DNA of 64,000 nt. It comes from Gammaproteobacteria bacterium (GTDB taxonomy: Bacteria; Pseudomonadota; Gammaproteobacteria; Pseudomonadales; Pseudohongiellaceae). Numbering within the stretch: the stretch's first letter is position 1; each line of letters begins with the position of its first letter. Where the stretch lies: contig SHZK01000001.1 of the NCBI GenBank assembly GCA_009692305.1, forward strand, positions 62,001 through 126,000, read 5' to 3'. The translations under genes and the position numbers were made by a program. A model generated the notes under the pieces. That model was not told the origin of the DNA. It did no database searches and was given only the letters and a program-made list of their open reading frames with translations. This document shows positions 1-8,957 of the stretch, piece after piece.

Positions 1-993
1 AGTCCTGCCAATGGGTTGCGTCGGGTGCTATTCGTTGCCATTGGCAGCCTCTGTGTCCTGGTCATTGCCCTGGGAATTTACTGGAGCAGGGAACCGGCAC
101 AGTTCACTGTTACGCAAAATGTGAATGACAGACTCGCTGCAGTTGGCTACAGCTATGTCGTCGGCAGTGCAACGGCGGCGGCGTTGATTCAGGTGACGGA
201 AACCTTGCTGGAAAAACCAGGCGGCTATCTCAGTAATGACAAGATGCCACCTGGCCTGTATCTGGACAATATTCCGAATTGGGAATTCGGTGCGCTGGTG
301 CAAGTGCGCGATTTTGCGAAGGCATTTCGCGAAAGTTTTAGTCGCTCCCAATCACAGTCCGTCGAAGACCCTGACCTGATCGTCAGCGATCCGAAATTGA
401 ATATAAGCAACGATAGCTGGATATTTCCGTCCGCTGAGAATGAATACCGGGAAGCTATCGTGCGCTTGAATTCATATATGATACGCATCTCTGACGCCAA
501 CAATGCTGACGCGCAGTTCTATGCGCGGGCCGACAATCTGTCACGCTGGTTGTTGAACGTGGAGTCACGTCTTGGCAGTCTGTCCCAGCGTCTTAGTGCA
601 AGCGTGCGGCAGGGACGCGTAAATATCGATGTCGCAGGCGAGCCGGCAGCTACTCAATCCACACCTTCAAGCAATGAAACATCAGTCAAGACACCCTGGT
701 TACAAATCGACAATAACTTTTATGAGGCACGCGGCGCCACCTGGGCCCTGATTCATTTCCTGAAAGCGGCCGAGCTGGATTTCAAGCAAGTGTTGGATGA
801 CAAAAATGCGAATGCCAGCCTCCGCCAGATTATTCGCGATTTGGAATACAGTCAGCGTATGGTGTTTTTTCCGATCATTTTGAATGGCTCAGGATTCGGA
901 GTCTTTGCCAATCATTCCCTGACTATGGCCAACTATATTTCCCGTGCCAATGCCGCCATCAGTGATTTGCGAGAACTACTGGCGCAGGGATGA
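1..993 (+). CDS. DUF2333 family protein, 5' end outside window
   Basis: The reading frame is open from base 1, so the true start probably lies upstream; the first in-window start-like codon is TTG at 16. It encodes about 330 residues ending in TGA at 991-993. One hydrophobic segment (about residues 5-22 counted from the TTG) is followed by a soluble domain with Trp-rich and helical stretches, matching the layout of the DUF2333 family found in Pseudomonas and relatives (a single N-terminal anchor plus a periplasmic domain). The biochemical role of the family is not known. The next gene starts 6 bases downstream on the same strand, so the two may be co-transcribed. The family call rests on recognising the sequence pattern, not on a search. 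Confidence 0.7.
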   Translation, partial: SPANGLRRVLFVAIGSLCVLVIALGIYWSREPAQFTVTQNVNDRLAAVGYSYVVGSATAAALIQVTETLLEKPGGYLSNDKMPPGLYLDNIPNWEFGALVQVRDFAKAFRESFSRSQSQSVEDPDLIVSDPKLNISNDSWIFPSAENEYREAIVRLNSYMIRISDANNADAQFYARADNLSRWLLNVESRLGSLSQRLSASVRQGRVNIDVAGEPAATQSTPSSNETSVKTPWLQIDNNFYEARGATWALIHFLKAAELDFKQVLDDKNANASLRQIIRDLEYSQRMVFFPIILNGSGFGVFANHSLTMANYISRANAAISDLRELLAQG

Positions 994-999
994 GTCTGT

Positions 1000-2751
1000 T
1001 TGATAACGCGTAAGTCAATTGCCGACTATCTTCCCATCCTGCGCTGGAGTCGACAGTACCGCAAAGCGTTGTTCATGGATGATGCGCTGGCTGCCACGAT
1101 CGTTGGCATCATGATAATTCCCCAGGCCCTAGCCTATGCTATGGTGGCCGCCATGCCGCCATGCCGCCGGTCGCCGGCTTGTATGCGAGCATTATCGGAC
1201 TGGTCGCGTACTCCCTGTTTGGTACCAGCAATTCACTCTCGGTCGGACCTGTCGCAGTCATATCGCTGATGACGGCGGCCGCGTTGGGCAAGTTATCGCT
1301 GAATGGGCCCGCAGAATATGCAGCCGCGGCGCTGACATTGGCGTTTCTTTCCGGGATGTTCTTGCTGATTATGGGCATCGCGCGACTCGGTCTCATGGCA
1401 AATTATCTATCCCATCCGGTAATCTCGGCGTTTATCACGGCATCCTGTCTGGTCATTGCAGTGAGTCAATTGCGGTATCTGCTGGGCGTTTCCGCCAGCG
1501 GGGGGCAGCGTGCCTGAGATGGTGTTTTCCCTTTACTCTGCTCTGGGAGATACCAACTTCATCACATTTGGTATTGGTGTTGGGGCCATTGTATTTTTGG
1601 TCTGGTGCAGGACCGGCTTGGAAAAATTATTATAGTCGTTTGGCCTGAGCGACACCCTTGCCCTGCTCGCTATGCGTACGAGTCCATTATTCGTCATCAT
1701 GGTAGTGACTTTGTTTACACAATGGTTCCAGCTTGATAGCAAAGGTGTGCAGCTGCTGGGTGTCGTGCCAGCCGGTTTGCCTGAGTTATCGTTACCGAAT
1801 TTTTCCAGAGAGCTACTTTCGAGCCTGGTGGGTTCAGCGCTGCTGATTTCTATAATCGGATTCGTTGAATCGATTTCAATCGCCCAATCGTTGGCGGCCA
1901 AACGCCGTGAGCGCATCGATCTGAACCAGGAACTGGTGGCACTGGGCGTCAGCAATATCGCGGTGGCCTTCACCAGCGGTTATCCGGTTACCGGCAGTTT
2001 TGGGCGATCTGTGGTGAATTTCGAAGCAGGCGCTGCCACTCCGGCTGCAGGATTGTTAACTGCCGGGATAATTGCGCTGGTCGCGCTGTTCTTCACTCCT
2101 CTGCTGTTCTGGCTGCCAGAAGTTGTTTTGGCGGCAATTATTATTGTCTCAGTGTTGGCTCTTGTGGACTTTTCGGTTTTCAGGAAATCCTGGCAATATT
2201 CCAAAGCCGACTTCGCCGCTGCGTGCCTGACACTGGTGTTAACTCTGCTGGTCGGGGTTGAATTCGGCGTCGCCGCCGGTGTGTTGGCGTCACTCCTGAT
2301 CCATTTGTACAAGACTTCGCAACCGCATGTGGCGGTAGTGGGGCGCGTGGCGGGTACTGAACACTTTCGTAACATTAATCGTCACAAGGTTGAAACCTTT
2401 GACAATCAGCTTTCAATACGAATTGACGAAAGTCTGTATTTCTCTAACACACGTTATCTGGAAGATATGGTGTTCAGTCTGGTGGCGGAGAAACCCCGGC
2501 TTGAGCACGTCATTCTGATGTGCACTGCTATCAACGAAATCGACATGAGCGCACTGGAGTCACTGCAGAAAATCAACGATACCCTGCTGGAACTCGGGAT
2601 TAAATTGCATCTGTCGGAAGTGAAAGGCCCGATCATGGATAAACTCGCCGAGACCGGTTTCTTCCGCTCTCTGTCCGGCAACTGCTATCTCAGCCATAAC
2701 CGGGCGGTAGAAGACCTGAAAAAGCAGGAGCTGTACCTGTCCGGGATGTGA
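1000..2751 (+). pseudogene. SulP-family anion transporter with STAS domain, three lesions
   Basis: The translated pieces form one SulP carrier: an N-terminal membrane part with the conserved 'PQALAYAMVA' segment, further membrane helices, and a C-terminal STAS domain. Three lesions break it. First, the 8-base string ATGCCGCC is present twice in tandem (1153-1160 and 1161-1168), shifting the frame. Second, a G6 run at 1500-1505 is one base too long and leads to TGA at 1515-1517. Third, an in-frame TAG lies at 1633-1635. Removing 8+1 bases gives 1,743 bases, exactly 581 codons, a normal SulP length. The STAS part from 1672 could still be translated from an internal start. A second, intact SulP gene lies at 57086. 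Loss of function is the likely outcome; the G-run could be a read error but the duplication is not typical of one. Confidence 0.9.
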
Positions 2752-2849
2752 CTGATAACTGGGCATGGAGCAGCTATCCGGGTCAACGCAGACGCTGCTG
2801 CAGCAAGTCGGGCGGCAAGGATCGCGGTTTTTGCTTCGGGTACGGGGGC

Positions 2850-3802
2850 TTAGAGCACTACGAGGTAGGTGATATAGCCTGTGTATCCGGTCAGTAACAA
2901 GCAGCCCTCGAGCCGTCTTAGGGTCAGGTTGGACCAGGCGAATGGCAGCAGGACGCCGGCGAACAGTACCATCACGGCGAGGTCGATGACGGAAAAATCG
3001 AGGGCGGAGATTGAACTGATAAAGGTGGTGACGCCGAGGATGCCGAGGATGTTGAAGATGTTTGAGCGAACGATGTTGCCGAGGGCGATAGCCGATTGTT
3101 TGCGCACAGCTGCTACCAGAGAGGTGGCGAATTCCGGGATGCTTGTACCAACGGCGACGACAGTCAAGCCTATGGTGGCTTCACTTACGCCAAAAAATTG
3201 TGCCACGGTGATCGCGCTTTCCACAAAGATGTTGCTGCCGGCGATGAGTAGCGCGAGTCCGCCGATGATGAAGCCGATGTAGTAAGAAATTTGACCGGCG
3301 CTAGATGGTACCTGAACCAGGTTTGAGCTGAGTGATGATGCAACAGGTTCAAGCGATGAGTCAGAACCGCGATAGCTCCAGACTATAACCCCCCCAGGCC
3401 AAGTACAAGAATTATTCCGTCGATTAAGCCGATCTGTCCATCCAGCAACAGCAGACATAGAAATAGCGATACGCCAATCATCAAGGGTATTTGTCGTTTG
3501 AGCAGCTCGCTTTCCACCCGGATCGGGCTGATGATTGCGGTGATGCCGAGAATCAGGCCAATGTTGGCAATATTGGAGCCGATGATATTACCCAGAGCGA
3601 TGGCGCTGCTGCCATTCATTGCGGCTTCAATGCTTACCGCCAACTCGGGTGCGCTGGTGCCAAATGCCACGATAGTGAGGCCGACAAAGAGTGGTGTGAT
3701 GCCCAGGCGAAGCGCGAGTCTGGAGCTGCCGCGGACCAGCAGCTCTGCCCCTGCGGCAAGCAGGACGAAACCACAAACAAGAAGAAACAGGGAACACAGC
3801 AC
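2850..3802 (-). pseudogene. Na+/Ca2+ exchanger family (YrbG-like), one frameshift
   Basis: The two halves of a CaCA-family cation exchanger are read in different frames. The N-terminal half starts at a GTG (3802) with AGG six bases upstream and carries the first alpha repeat 'GTSAPELAVS' followed by 'GNIIGSNIANIGLILG'. The C-terminal half carries the second repeat 'GTSIPEFATS' and 'GNIVRSNIFNILGILG'. They meet at a C7 run at 3389-3395 (G7 on the coding strand); adding one base joins them into 318 codons, about the size of Escherichia coli YrbG (325 aa). As written, the first half stops at 3383-3385 right after the run. The intact protein would exchange Na+ or H+ for Ca2+ in the inner membrane. 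Either a recent frameshift or a homopolymer read error. Confidence 0.88.
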
Positions 3803-3851
3803 TACTGACCTACTATAGTGAATTCAGAAAAAAAGCTATTACTTGACTGCG

Positions 3852-4862
3852 CTATAGTTTGACTACCATTTTGCCGAAATTGTCGCCTGTGAACAAACCA
3901 AGAAACGCATCGACCGCATGGTCGAGTCCCTCTATGACGGTTTCGCGGGTGACGATTTGACCCTGCTGTATCCATCCGGTCATCTCGCGCATGAAGTCGG
4001 CATGCATGTCTGCCTGATCCCATACGATGAAGCCATTGATCCGGATTTTCTTGCCGACGATCAGCATCAGGTTATTGGGGCCGGGAGCGGGTTCGGCATT
4101 GTTATAGGACGCAATCATGCCGCAGGCGGCGATGCGACCGAATGGATTCATCACGGCAAGCGCCGCTTGCAGATGCTCGCCACCGACATTTTCGAAATAG
4201 ACATCAATTCCTTTCGGTGCCGCCGCAGCTAATGCGGTAGAGAGGTCGCCACAGGTCTTGTAGTTGATCACAGCATCGACGCCGCATTCCTTGCGCAACC
4301 AATCGGCTTTCTGGTCGCTGCCGACACTGCCGACGACGCGGCAGCCTTTTAATTTGGCAATCTGGCAGACATTGGCGCCGACTGCGCCGGATGCGGCAGA
4401 CACAAACACCGTTTCACCCGGCTTCGGTTCCCCAAAACGCAGCAGGCCTGCATAGGCAGTGAATCCCGGCATACCCAAAGTGCCGAGATACAGAGACAGG
4501 CGGGATCGGTCGAACGGTGTAATTTTGGTGAGACTGGCCGCCTTGGCAACGAGCCGATCCTGCCAGGCACCCTGATTGAGTACGATGTCTCCAACTTTGA
4601 AGCCACTAGCTTCGAAAGCTATCACTTCTCCTATGGCGCCACCATACATCGGTTGGTTCAGTGCATAAGGCTCAGCATAGACTCCCACCGCGCGCATGCG
4701 ACCGCGCATATATGGGTCGACCGACATATAGAGGTTTTTCACCAACACTTCGCCACTGTGCGGAGGCGCAAGCTCAACCTCAAGCAGATTGAAATCAGCA
4801 TGTGAGGGCGTGCCAGAAGGGTGATTCACCAGATGAACCTGGCGGGCGCGTAAATCAGTCAT
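3852..4862 (-). CDS. NADP-dependent oxidoreductase, CurA/MDR family
   Basis: A 336-residue zinc-independent medium-chain reductase of the CurA / prostaglandin-reductase group. The N-terminal GroES-like part contains the group motif 'MSVDPYMRGRM' (about residues 46-56). The Rossmann part has 'VSAASGAVGANVCQIAKLKGCRVVG' -like spacing with the AASGAVG nucleotide-binding loop, and 'YFENVGG' typical of the group. Members reduce the C=C bond of enones or related aldehydes with NADPH in the cytoplasm. The C-terminal 'FGKMVVKL' is the usual end of the family. The stop is TAG at 3852-3854. The following gene on the same strand (upstream, start 5204) ends 15 bases before this start. Substrate cannot be told from sequence. 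Confidence 0.9.
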   Translation of the reverse strand: MTDLRARQVHLVNHPSGTPSHADFNLLEVELAPPHSGEVLVKNLYMSVDPYMRGRMRAVGVYAEPYALNQPMYGGAIGEVIAFEASGFKVGDIVLNQGAWQDRLVAKAASLTKITPFDRSRLSLYLGTLGMPGFTAYAGLLRFGEPKPGETVFVSAASGAVGANVCQIAKLKGCRVVGSVGSDQKADWLRKECGVDAVINYKTCGDLSTALAAAAPKGIDVYFENVGGEHLQAALAVMNPFGRIAACGMIASYNNAEPAPGPNNLMLIVGKKIRINGFIVWDQADMHADFMREMTGWIQQGQIVTRETVIEGLDHAVDAFLGLFTGDNFGKMVVKL

Positions 4863-4877
4863 AGTGTTTCCCGGCTG

Positions 4878-5204
4878 TCAGGTCGCGGCAGCTGCGCGTA
4901 ATTTGCGATCGCGATTCTGTTTGAAGATGACGCCAAACAGAATGCCCGCACCCACCAGGTTGTAAATGAAGGGCGAGCTCATCCACATCAGCAATCCAGC
5001 ACTAATGAGCAACAAGCCTGCAGTGACGAAATTCAGTTCGTCTTCCAGATGCCATTGCAGTACACCGGCCAGCGCCACGCCAACCGGGTAATAAGTGCCG
5101 CCAGTGGTTGCTGTCGTCAGCACATAGGGGCGGGTGCGATTAAGTTCATCGGTGCAGGATGTGAACAGGCTGATGAGTAACAGAGGTACTACTGGTTTGC
5201 GCAT
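4878..5204 (-). pseudogene. Chimeric lipoprotein: TAXI receptor N-terminus joined to a membrane tail
   Basis: This 108-residue frame starts with a lipoprotein signal (lipobox 'LFTSC', Cys17). Residues about 25-48 read like the start of a TAXI-type TRAP solute receptor ('TTATTGGTYYPVGVALA'), a family normally about 320 residues long. From about residue 50 the sequence changes character to two hydrophobic helices ('FVTAGLLLISAGLLMW' and 'YNLVGAGILFGVIF') and a basic tail, like the end of a small unrelated inner-membrane protein. The simplest reading is an in-frame deletion that fused two genes; a lipid-anchored two-helix protein might still be made. The TAXI identity of the first part is recognised by motif; the second part is unidentified. 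Confidence 0.55.
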
Positions 5205-5489
5205 TTACTGCCCCATGGCTCTCAGTCTGACGGCATTGTCCGTGGCCATTTATTCGTTTTGGATTCAGTCTTGCTGTTATTCTTCAAGATGTTGAATATT
5301 CTTGAAATTTTTATTGCGGAGTCGGTAATTTTTACCGCAGCAGATGAAAGCATATTTGCCTCTAAAGCACAATCTGGAGGAACTGAGCATGACTAGTGCT
5401 CTCATGCTTGAGCTGATAACTATGGTGAATTTGGTGATGCTGAGAGATCGCTTTGGATTTGGGGTTGCTGATAGTACGCGCCGGGTGAA

Positions 5490-5625
5490 TGGGTTTTGTG
5501 CCCTCCGCAGCTTGCACCCCTCCGGGGTTCCCTCCCTCGGTCGGAAGTCCTGTAAAGCGGTCTTCCTCGGTCAGTCGGTGCTGCGCTTTGATTGCTACGT
5601 TCACAATACCCATCCACCCTGCGCT
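5490..5625 (-). repeat. Dispersed palindromic element, diverged copy A
   Basis: The core 'CCTGTAAAGCGGTCTT' (about 5550-5565) and flanking GC-rich arms align with the other two copies at 5752-5925 and 22868-22985; the outer 'CATCCACCCTG' matches the 'ACCCCACCCTG' border of copy B read on the other strand. This is the most diverged copy. Confidence 0.6.
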
Positions 5626-5751
5626 CGCAGTTCCCATTGAGCATTCAAATAAGCAAAAAAAGTTTTGGGAAAAATTCTAGTTGAGTTTTGACTCTCACAA
5701 TTCCGATTTTTTTAGAAGTTGAAATCTTCAATTCAATCGCATCAGCAAGGA

Positions 5752-5925
5752 GCCGGTGGACAGGGTGGGGTTCAGCTGCGATCAAAGACTGCGCCGACGG
5801 AGCGAAAAAGACCGCTTTACAGGGCTTTTTCGTGGAGGAGGTTTCCCCTGGTTTAAAACGGGGAGCGGCGCAGGCTGCAGCAGAAACCCACCCTGTCCGT
5901 CGGCGCCGTTCGAGACCACCTGAGT
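5752..5925 (+). repeat. Dispersed palindromic element, best-preserved copy B
   Basis: About 170 bases that form an imperfect giant palindrome: the left border 'GGACAGGGTGGGGTTCAGCT' pairs with the right border 'CAGAAACCCACCCTGTCC'. The middle contains 'AAAGACCGCTTTACAGGGC', shared with the copies at 5490 and 22868. No coding capacity is seen. Size, palindromic form and intergenic position suit a non-autonomous MITE or REP-cluster element. Confidence 0.65.
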
Positions 5926-5931
5926 TTCACA

Positions 5932-5990
5932 AAAAAGGTGTCATATAAAAAGGTGTCAGATTTATTTAGCCAAAATAAATCTGACACCAT
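5932..5990. repeat. REP-like inverted repeat, GGTGTCAGATTTATTT family
   Basis: GGTGTCAGATTTATTT (5952-5967) is followed by its exact reverse complement (5973-5988) with a five-base loop; a partial extra copy of the left arm lies at about 5932-5943. The same family recurs at 50595-50641 and 56966-57023. It ends just before the stop of the minus-strand gene at 5999 and may act as its terminator. Confidence 0.85.
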
Positions 5991-5998
5991 TTATATGC

Positions 5999-6847
5999 CT
6001 AGTTCGGTTCAGCGGTGATGATTTCGTAGTTGATGATGCCTAGGCCGCCATTGGGTGGGGCGCTGATGAAGACGCCAGATTTAGGATTTACATTGATGCC
6101 ACCGGTAGACGTAAACACACTGCGAGTGAACGCACGTTGCGGTTGGCTGGCCTGATACTGTTCGAAGAGCGCCATCTCTTCGTCGGTGAGAATAAAAGAC
6201 AGCGCTTCGGATTGGGATTCAGGACTGCTGATGGTTTGTATCTCGCGTCTGATCTGACGCGGATTGGCATTGGTGTTGTCCTGTTGCATCTGCAGCATCA
6301 GGTCCATGCGCGCCTGATTCTGCTCGGCAATCATGTTGGACAGGCCATCGACGATGACTTCGAGGCGTGCGTCGTCAGCATTGAGTAACTGCAGGAAACC
6401 ACCATAAGTGGATTGCAGTGTCATCAGCTCACGGGCTTCGTTGGGGTCGAGTTGGGAGATTTGGCATAGCAGATCGGTTTTGGAATTGGTCAGGATAGGA
6501 GTGGCGGGGCGTTGGGCCTGCAGTTCACTGCGTACTTCACGACAAATGCGTTGTTCCATCGCTTCGTATTCAGGATTTACTTTTTCCTGCGCCACTTGTA
6601 GCTGGCTGCTGACTGCAGTCATCTGGCTGCGTATTTCAGCGAGCGTAGCACGCACTTGTTCCAGCTGTTTTTCCGTGTCGATACGGCGCAGGCTGGTGTT
6701 TTCTACTTCGCCCAGTAATTGCTGCACGTGTTGTTCATAGGCGAGTAATTGCTGGTCTTGTCGCTGGTGGCGCTGCCACTCAAGGAACGTGATCGCGCTG
6801 CCAGTGAGCGTGGCAAGCAGCACGAAAATAAATAAAGGGGTTTTCAT
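5999..6847 (-). CDS. Membrane-anchored coiled-coil protein of unknown function
   Basis: A 282-residue protein I do not recognise. Residues 5-21 form one hydrophobic anchor, so the rest is probably periplasmic. Residues about 28-90 are rich in Glu, Gln, Leu and Arg in heptad-like order and should form a coiled coil. A second helical part (about 120-235) follows, with two cysteines (about residues 103 and 128). The C-terminus is Gly/Pro/Asn-rich. The start ATG at 6847 has AGGGG eight bases upstream. It is the last gene of the minus-strand run that begins at 13253, separated from the 82-residue gene upstream by a 16-base tandem repeat. Its role may be linked to that exporter-like cluster, but this is only position-based. 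Confidence 0.65.
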   Translation of the reverse strand: MKTPLFIFVLLATLTGSAITFLEWQRHQRQDQQLLAYEQHVQQLLGEVENTSLRRIDTEKQLEQVRATLAEIRSQMTAVSSQLQVAQEKVNPEYEAMEQRICREVRSELQAQRPATPILTNSKTDLLCQISQLDPNEARELMTLQSTYGGFLQLLNADDARLEVIVDGLSNMIAEQNQARMDLMLQMQQDNTNANPRQIRREIQTISSPESQSEALSFILTDEEMALFEQYQASQPQRAFTRSVFTSTGGINVNPKSGVFISAPPNGGLGIINYEIITAEPN

Positions 6848-6864
6848 GTTCAGGACCCCTTAGC

Positions 6865-7008
6865 AGTGGCCCTATCTTTTATTGACCCTGTCTTTCATTG
6901 ACCCTGTCTTTCATTGACCCTGTCTTTCATTGACCCTATGTATCATTGGGACTATTTATCTTTGGCCCTATTTATCATTGGCCCTATTTATCTTTAGCCC
7001 TGTCCGCG
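6865..7008. repeat. 16-base tandem repeat, 8-9 units
   Basis: Units of the form ATTGACCCTGTCTTTC follow one another with exact 16-base period from 6865 to 6992, with a degenerate ninth unit to 7008. Three central units (6881-6928) are identical; outer units drift (for example ATTGGCCCTATTTATC). The array overlaps the last codons of the gene at 6984-7232, so the C-terminal tail and the TAG stop of that gene lie inside the repeat. Confidence 0.9.
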
Positions 7009-7232
7009 CCCAGAGTGTCTTTTACATGACCGCTTAATGGTTTTTCCTGTTCCAGCTTGCCGAGCAGCATAATGGTACCGACAAAGATTGCCGCGATCAT
7101 GGTGATGCCGAATACCAGAGCAAGCCGGAGAAACATCACAATATTGACGCCGGAAAAATAAAACACCAGCTCAGCGATCACGTTTACCAGTACCAGGGAG
7201 ACGACCAGTGTGATCCAGACTGCTTTGCTCAT
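6984..7232 (-). CDS. Small two-helix membrane protein
   Basis: An 82-residue protein with two hydrophobic segments (about residues 5-28 and 33-57) and a charged C-terminal tail. It starts at ATG 7232 with GGAG/AGGA purine-rich sequence just upstream. No family is recognised. It sits 48 bases after the FG-GAP protein gene in the same direction, so it likely belongs to the same transcript. The last eight or so codons lie in the 16-base tandem repeat that fills the following intergenic gap, suggesting that the tail has been rewritten or extended by repeat expansion. Confidence 0.6.
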   Translation of the reverse strand: MSKAVWITLVVSLVLVNVIAELVFYFSGVNIVMFLRLALVFGITMIAAIFVGTIMLLGKLEQEKPLSGHVKDTLGADRAKDK

Positions 7233-7280
7233 ATCCTGCTCCTGCTCATACTCTTGTTCTCGCTAATGCTGCTTCGACCA

Positions 7281-8957
7281 TCACTCTGCGTTGGATTCGC
7301 TCGAGAGCAGCAGTATGCCATTGATATGGGTGTCGTCGAAGTCGGTAAACAGGAACAGATCATCCACGGCATCCTTATTCAGGCGTACTGGAATAATGTC
7401 ACCAGCGGCGACATCCATGGCCAGATCAAGCACCTGATCGGGCTCTTTGCCCTGCACCTGTGCCAGCAGGGGATCGCGATTGACCGCGATATTGTCGATG
7501 ATGCTTCGAATATCTATTTCGTAATCATTGCGTTGTCGGCTATAGCCAAGCGATCCCAGGAAGGGACGGGTTGCTGGTTCCGGCGCGATGCTGTTCAGAA
7601 ACACCTGTAACTGACGATTGAGCAGCACCAATAAATCCTGTTGGCTGACATCCCCATCCAGTTGCGCGACATTGGTCGGCGTGGCGAGTGTCGTCCGGCT
7701 GCTTTCCAAATCATTGCGAATTTCACGGAAGCTGGTAGCGAGTCGGATCGCGGATGGAAATTTGAGATCAACTGTTATCTGGCGAGTCGGGCGGCGGGCA
7801 AAGCGCTCACCTTCATTCGGATAGATAAATGCCTCGATCGCAATGCTGCCGGATAGTGCCAGCCACACGAAGATATCCCCCACTGAAATCGACTCGACGC
7901 GCCACAGCCACAAGTCTTTCAGGCCGTCTTCATTTTCGTCATACATGAACGTGCTCAGGACATTGCCACCAGAGCGCAACACTTGTCGCGGTTGCTCCAA
8001 ATGCATGCCGTCAGCAGTGCCGCCAAACAGTGTGACCTTGCCTCCTTCCCTGAGCAAAAGGTCTTCGATGCCATCGCCATCCATGTCTTCGAGTGTTTCT
8101 TCGTGGGTGAGTGCAAGTACGCCAGTGAGATTGGAGAAGTCCAGGCTATCAATATCGAATTCGCCCATGCGTGCTTCGATTTCGGCAATGTCGATTGAGT
8201 AGCTGGGTACGGCAGGGAAATACACGTTGTCTGCTTGATTCGCGAGGAATACATCGAGCCGCTCTTCCGTGCGGGACACAATGTCAGCGGCACCGTCAGC
8301 ATTCACGTCACGCAGCTGCATGATCGGGATCACGATACTCTGACCGGTGCGTCGCTCCAGTTGATTCGGGTCCAGACTGGAGCGCATTTGCACATCGGAT
8401 TTCACTGGTAATGCTGGCAGGTAATCGCCCGCCGCGTCCTGCAGATGCAACTGCAACTCGCCGGCGCCGGGAATGATCAGGTCGTCGCGACCGTCATTGT
8501 TCACGTCGCGGGAGAAATGCAGGCGATTGATGCCTCTGCCCAGATAGCCCGACAGGCCTGATTTGACTACCCGTGGCGCCTGCACTTCCTGACCATCGAT
8601 CTGCCATGCGAGCACTTCGCGGCCATCGACCAGTGCGATGATGGCAGTGCTGCCAGCTACGTAATTCGTGCTCAGGTCCCAGCCGACTGCGGTGCCGGGA
8701 ATAGTAAACTCGGTGTATCCAGCATCGAAATCAAAGCCTGCAGCGTTCTGGAAATAGATGCGCACGACATCATCTACCACGGCCACGAAGTCGTTCATGC
8801 CATCATTATTAACATCAGCAACCAACAGATTTTCTATGGCCACTGGCAATTTAAAGGCTTGCCGGGAGAAACTTAGTTCGGCGCCGGTCGCGGCTGCTGC
8901 AAGCAGCGCATGCGCTGCCAATGCCAGCAAGCAGGCTTGTGTGCGAGCCAGCGTCAT
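7281..8957 (-). CDS. Secreted FG-GAP/VCBS-repeat protein (second of a pair)
   Basis: A 558-residue protein with a signal peptide (hydrophobic residues about 8-24, 'AAAATGA' cleavage region). Several FG-GAP/VCBS blades with calcium-loop signatures are visible: 'VNNDGMNDF' (about 50), 'VNNDGRDDL' (about 152), 'VNADGAADI' (about 218), 'MDGDGIEDL' (about 293) and 'ENEDGLKDL' (about 338). Such repeats build integrin-alpha-like beta-propellers acting outside the cytoplasm, often in binding. The start overlaps the previous gene by four bases (ATGA), which argues for translational coupling. It is related in design to its upstream neighbour, and both follow an ABC exporter and a PDZ lipoprotein. Ligand or partner unknown. 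Confidence 0.8.
   Translation of the reverse strand: MTLARTQACLLALAAHALLAAAATGAELSFSRQAFKLPVAIENLLVADVNNDGMNDFVAVVDDVVRIYFQNAAGFDFDAGYTEFTIPGTAVGWDLSTNYVAGSTAIIALVDGREVLAWQIDGQEVQAPRVVKSGLSGYLGRGINRLHFSRDVNNDGRDDLIIPGAGELQLHLQDAAGDYLPALPVKSDVQMRSSLDPNQLERRTGQSIVIPIMQLRDVNADGAADIVSRTEERLDVFLANQADNVYFPAVPSYSIDIAEIEARMGEFDIDSLDFSNLTGVLALTHEETLEDMDGDGIEDLLLREGGKVTLFGGTADGMHLEQPRQVLRSGGNVLSTFMYDENEDGLKDLWLWRVESISVGDIFVWLALSGSIAIEAFIYPNEGERFARRPTRQITVDLKFPSAIRLATSFREIRNDLESSRTTLATPTNVAQLDGDVSQQDLLVLLNRQLQVFLNSIAPEPATRPFLGSLGYSRQRNDYEIDIRSIIDNIAVNRDPLLAQVQGKEPDQVLDLAMDVAAGDIIPVRLNKDAVDDLFLFTDFDDTHINGILLLSSESNAE

Larger units (their letters stand above)
5205..5998. other. Gene-free stretch rich in repeats
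   Basis: No frame here looks like a real gene. It holds an AT-rich segment (5215-5340) that may contain the promoter of the minus-strand gene at 5204, two diverged copies of a palindromic dispersed element (about 5490-5625 and 5752-5925) and a REP-like hairpin (5932-5990). The open frames present arise from the repeats. Confidence 0.7.

Noticed and set aside
5344..5948. Several 60-100 codon open frames on both strands
   Set aside because: They lie in the palindromic repeat copies, have no ribosome-binding site and give low-complexity or Cys/Arg-rich products.
6865..7008. 16-base array considered as iterons or an origin
   Set aside because: No replication or partition gene is near, the unit has no DnaA-box likeness and it lies inside an operon.
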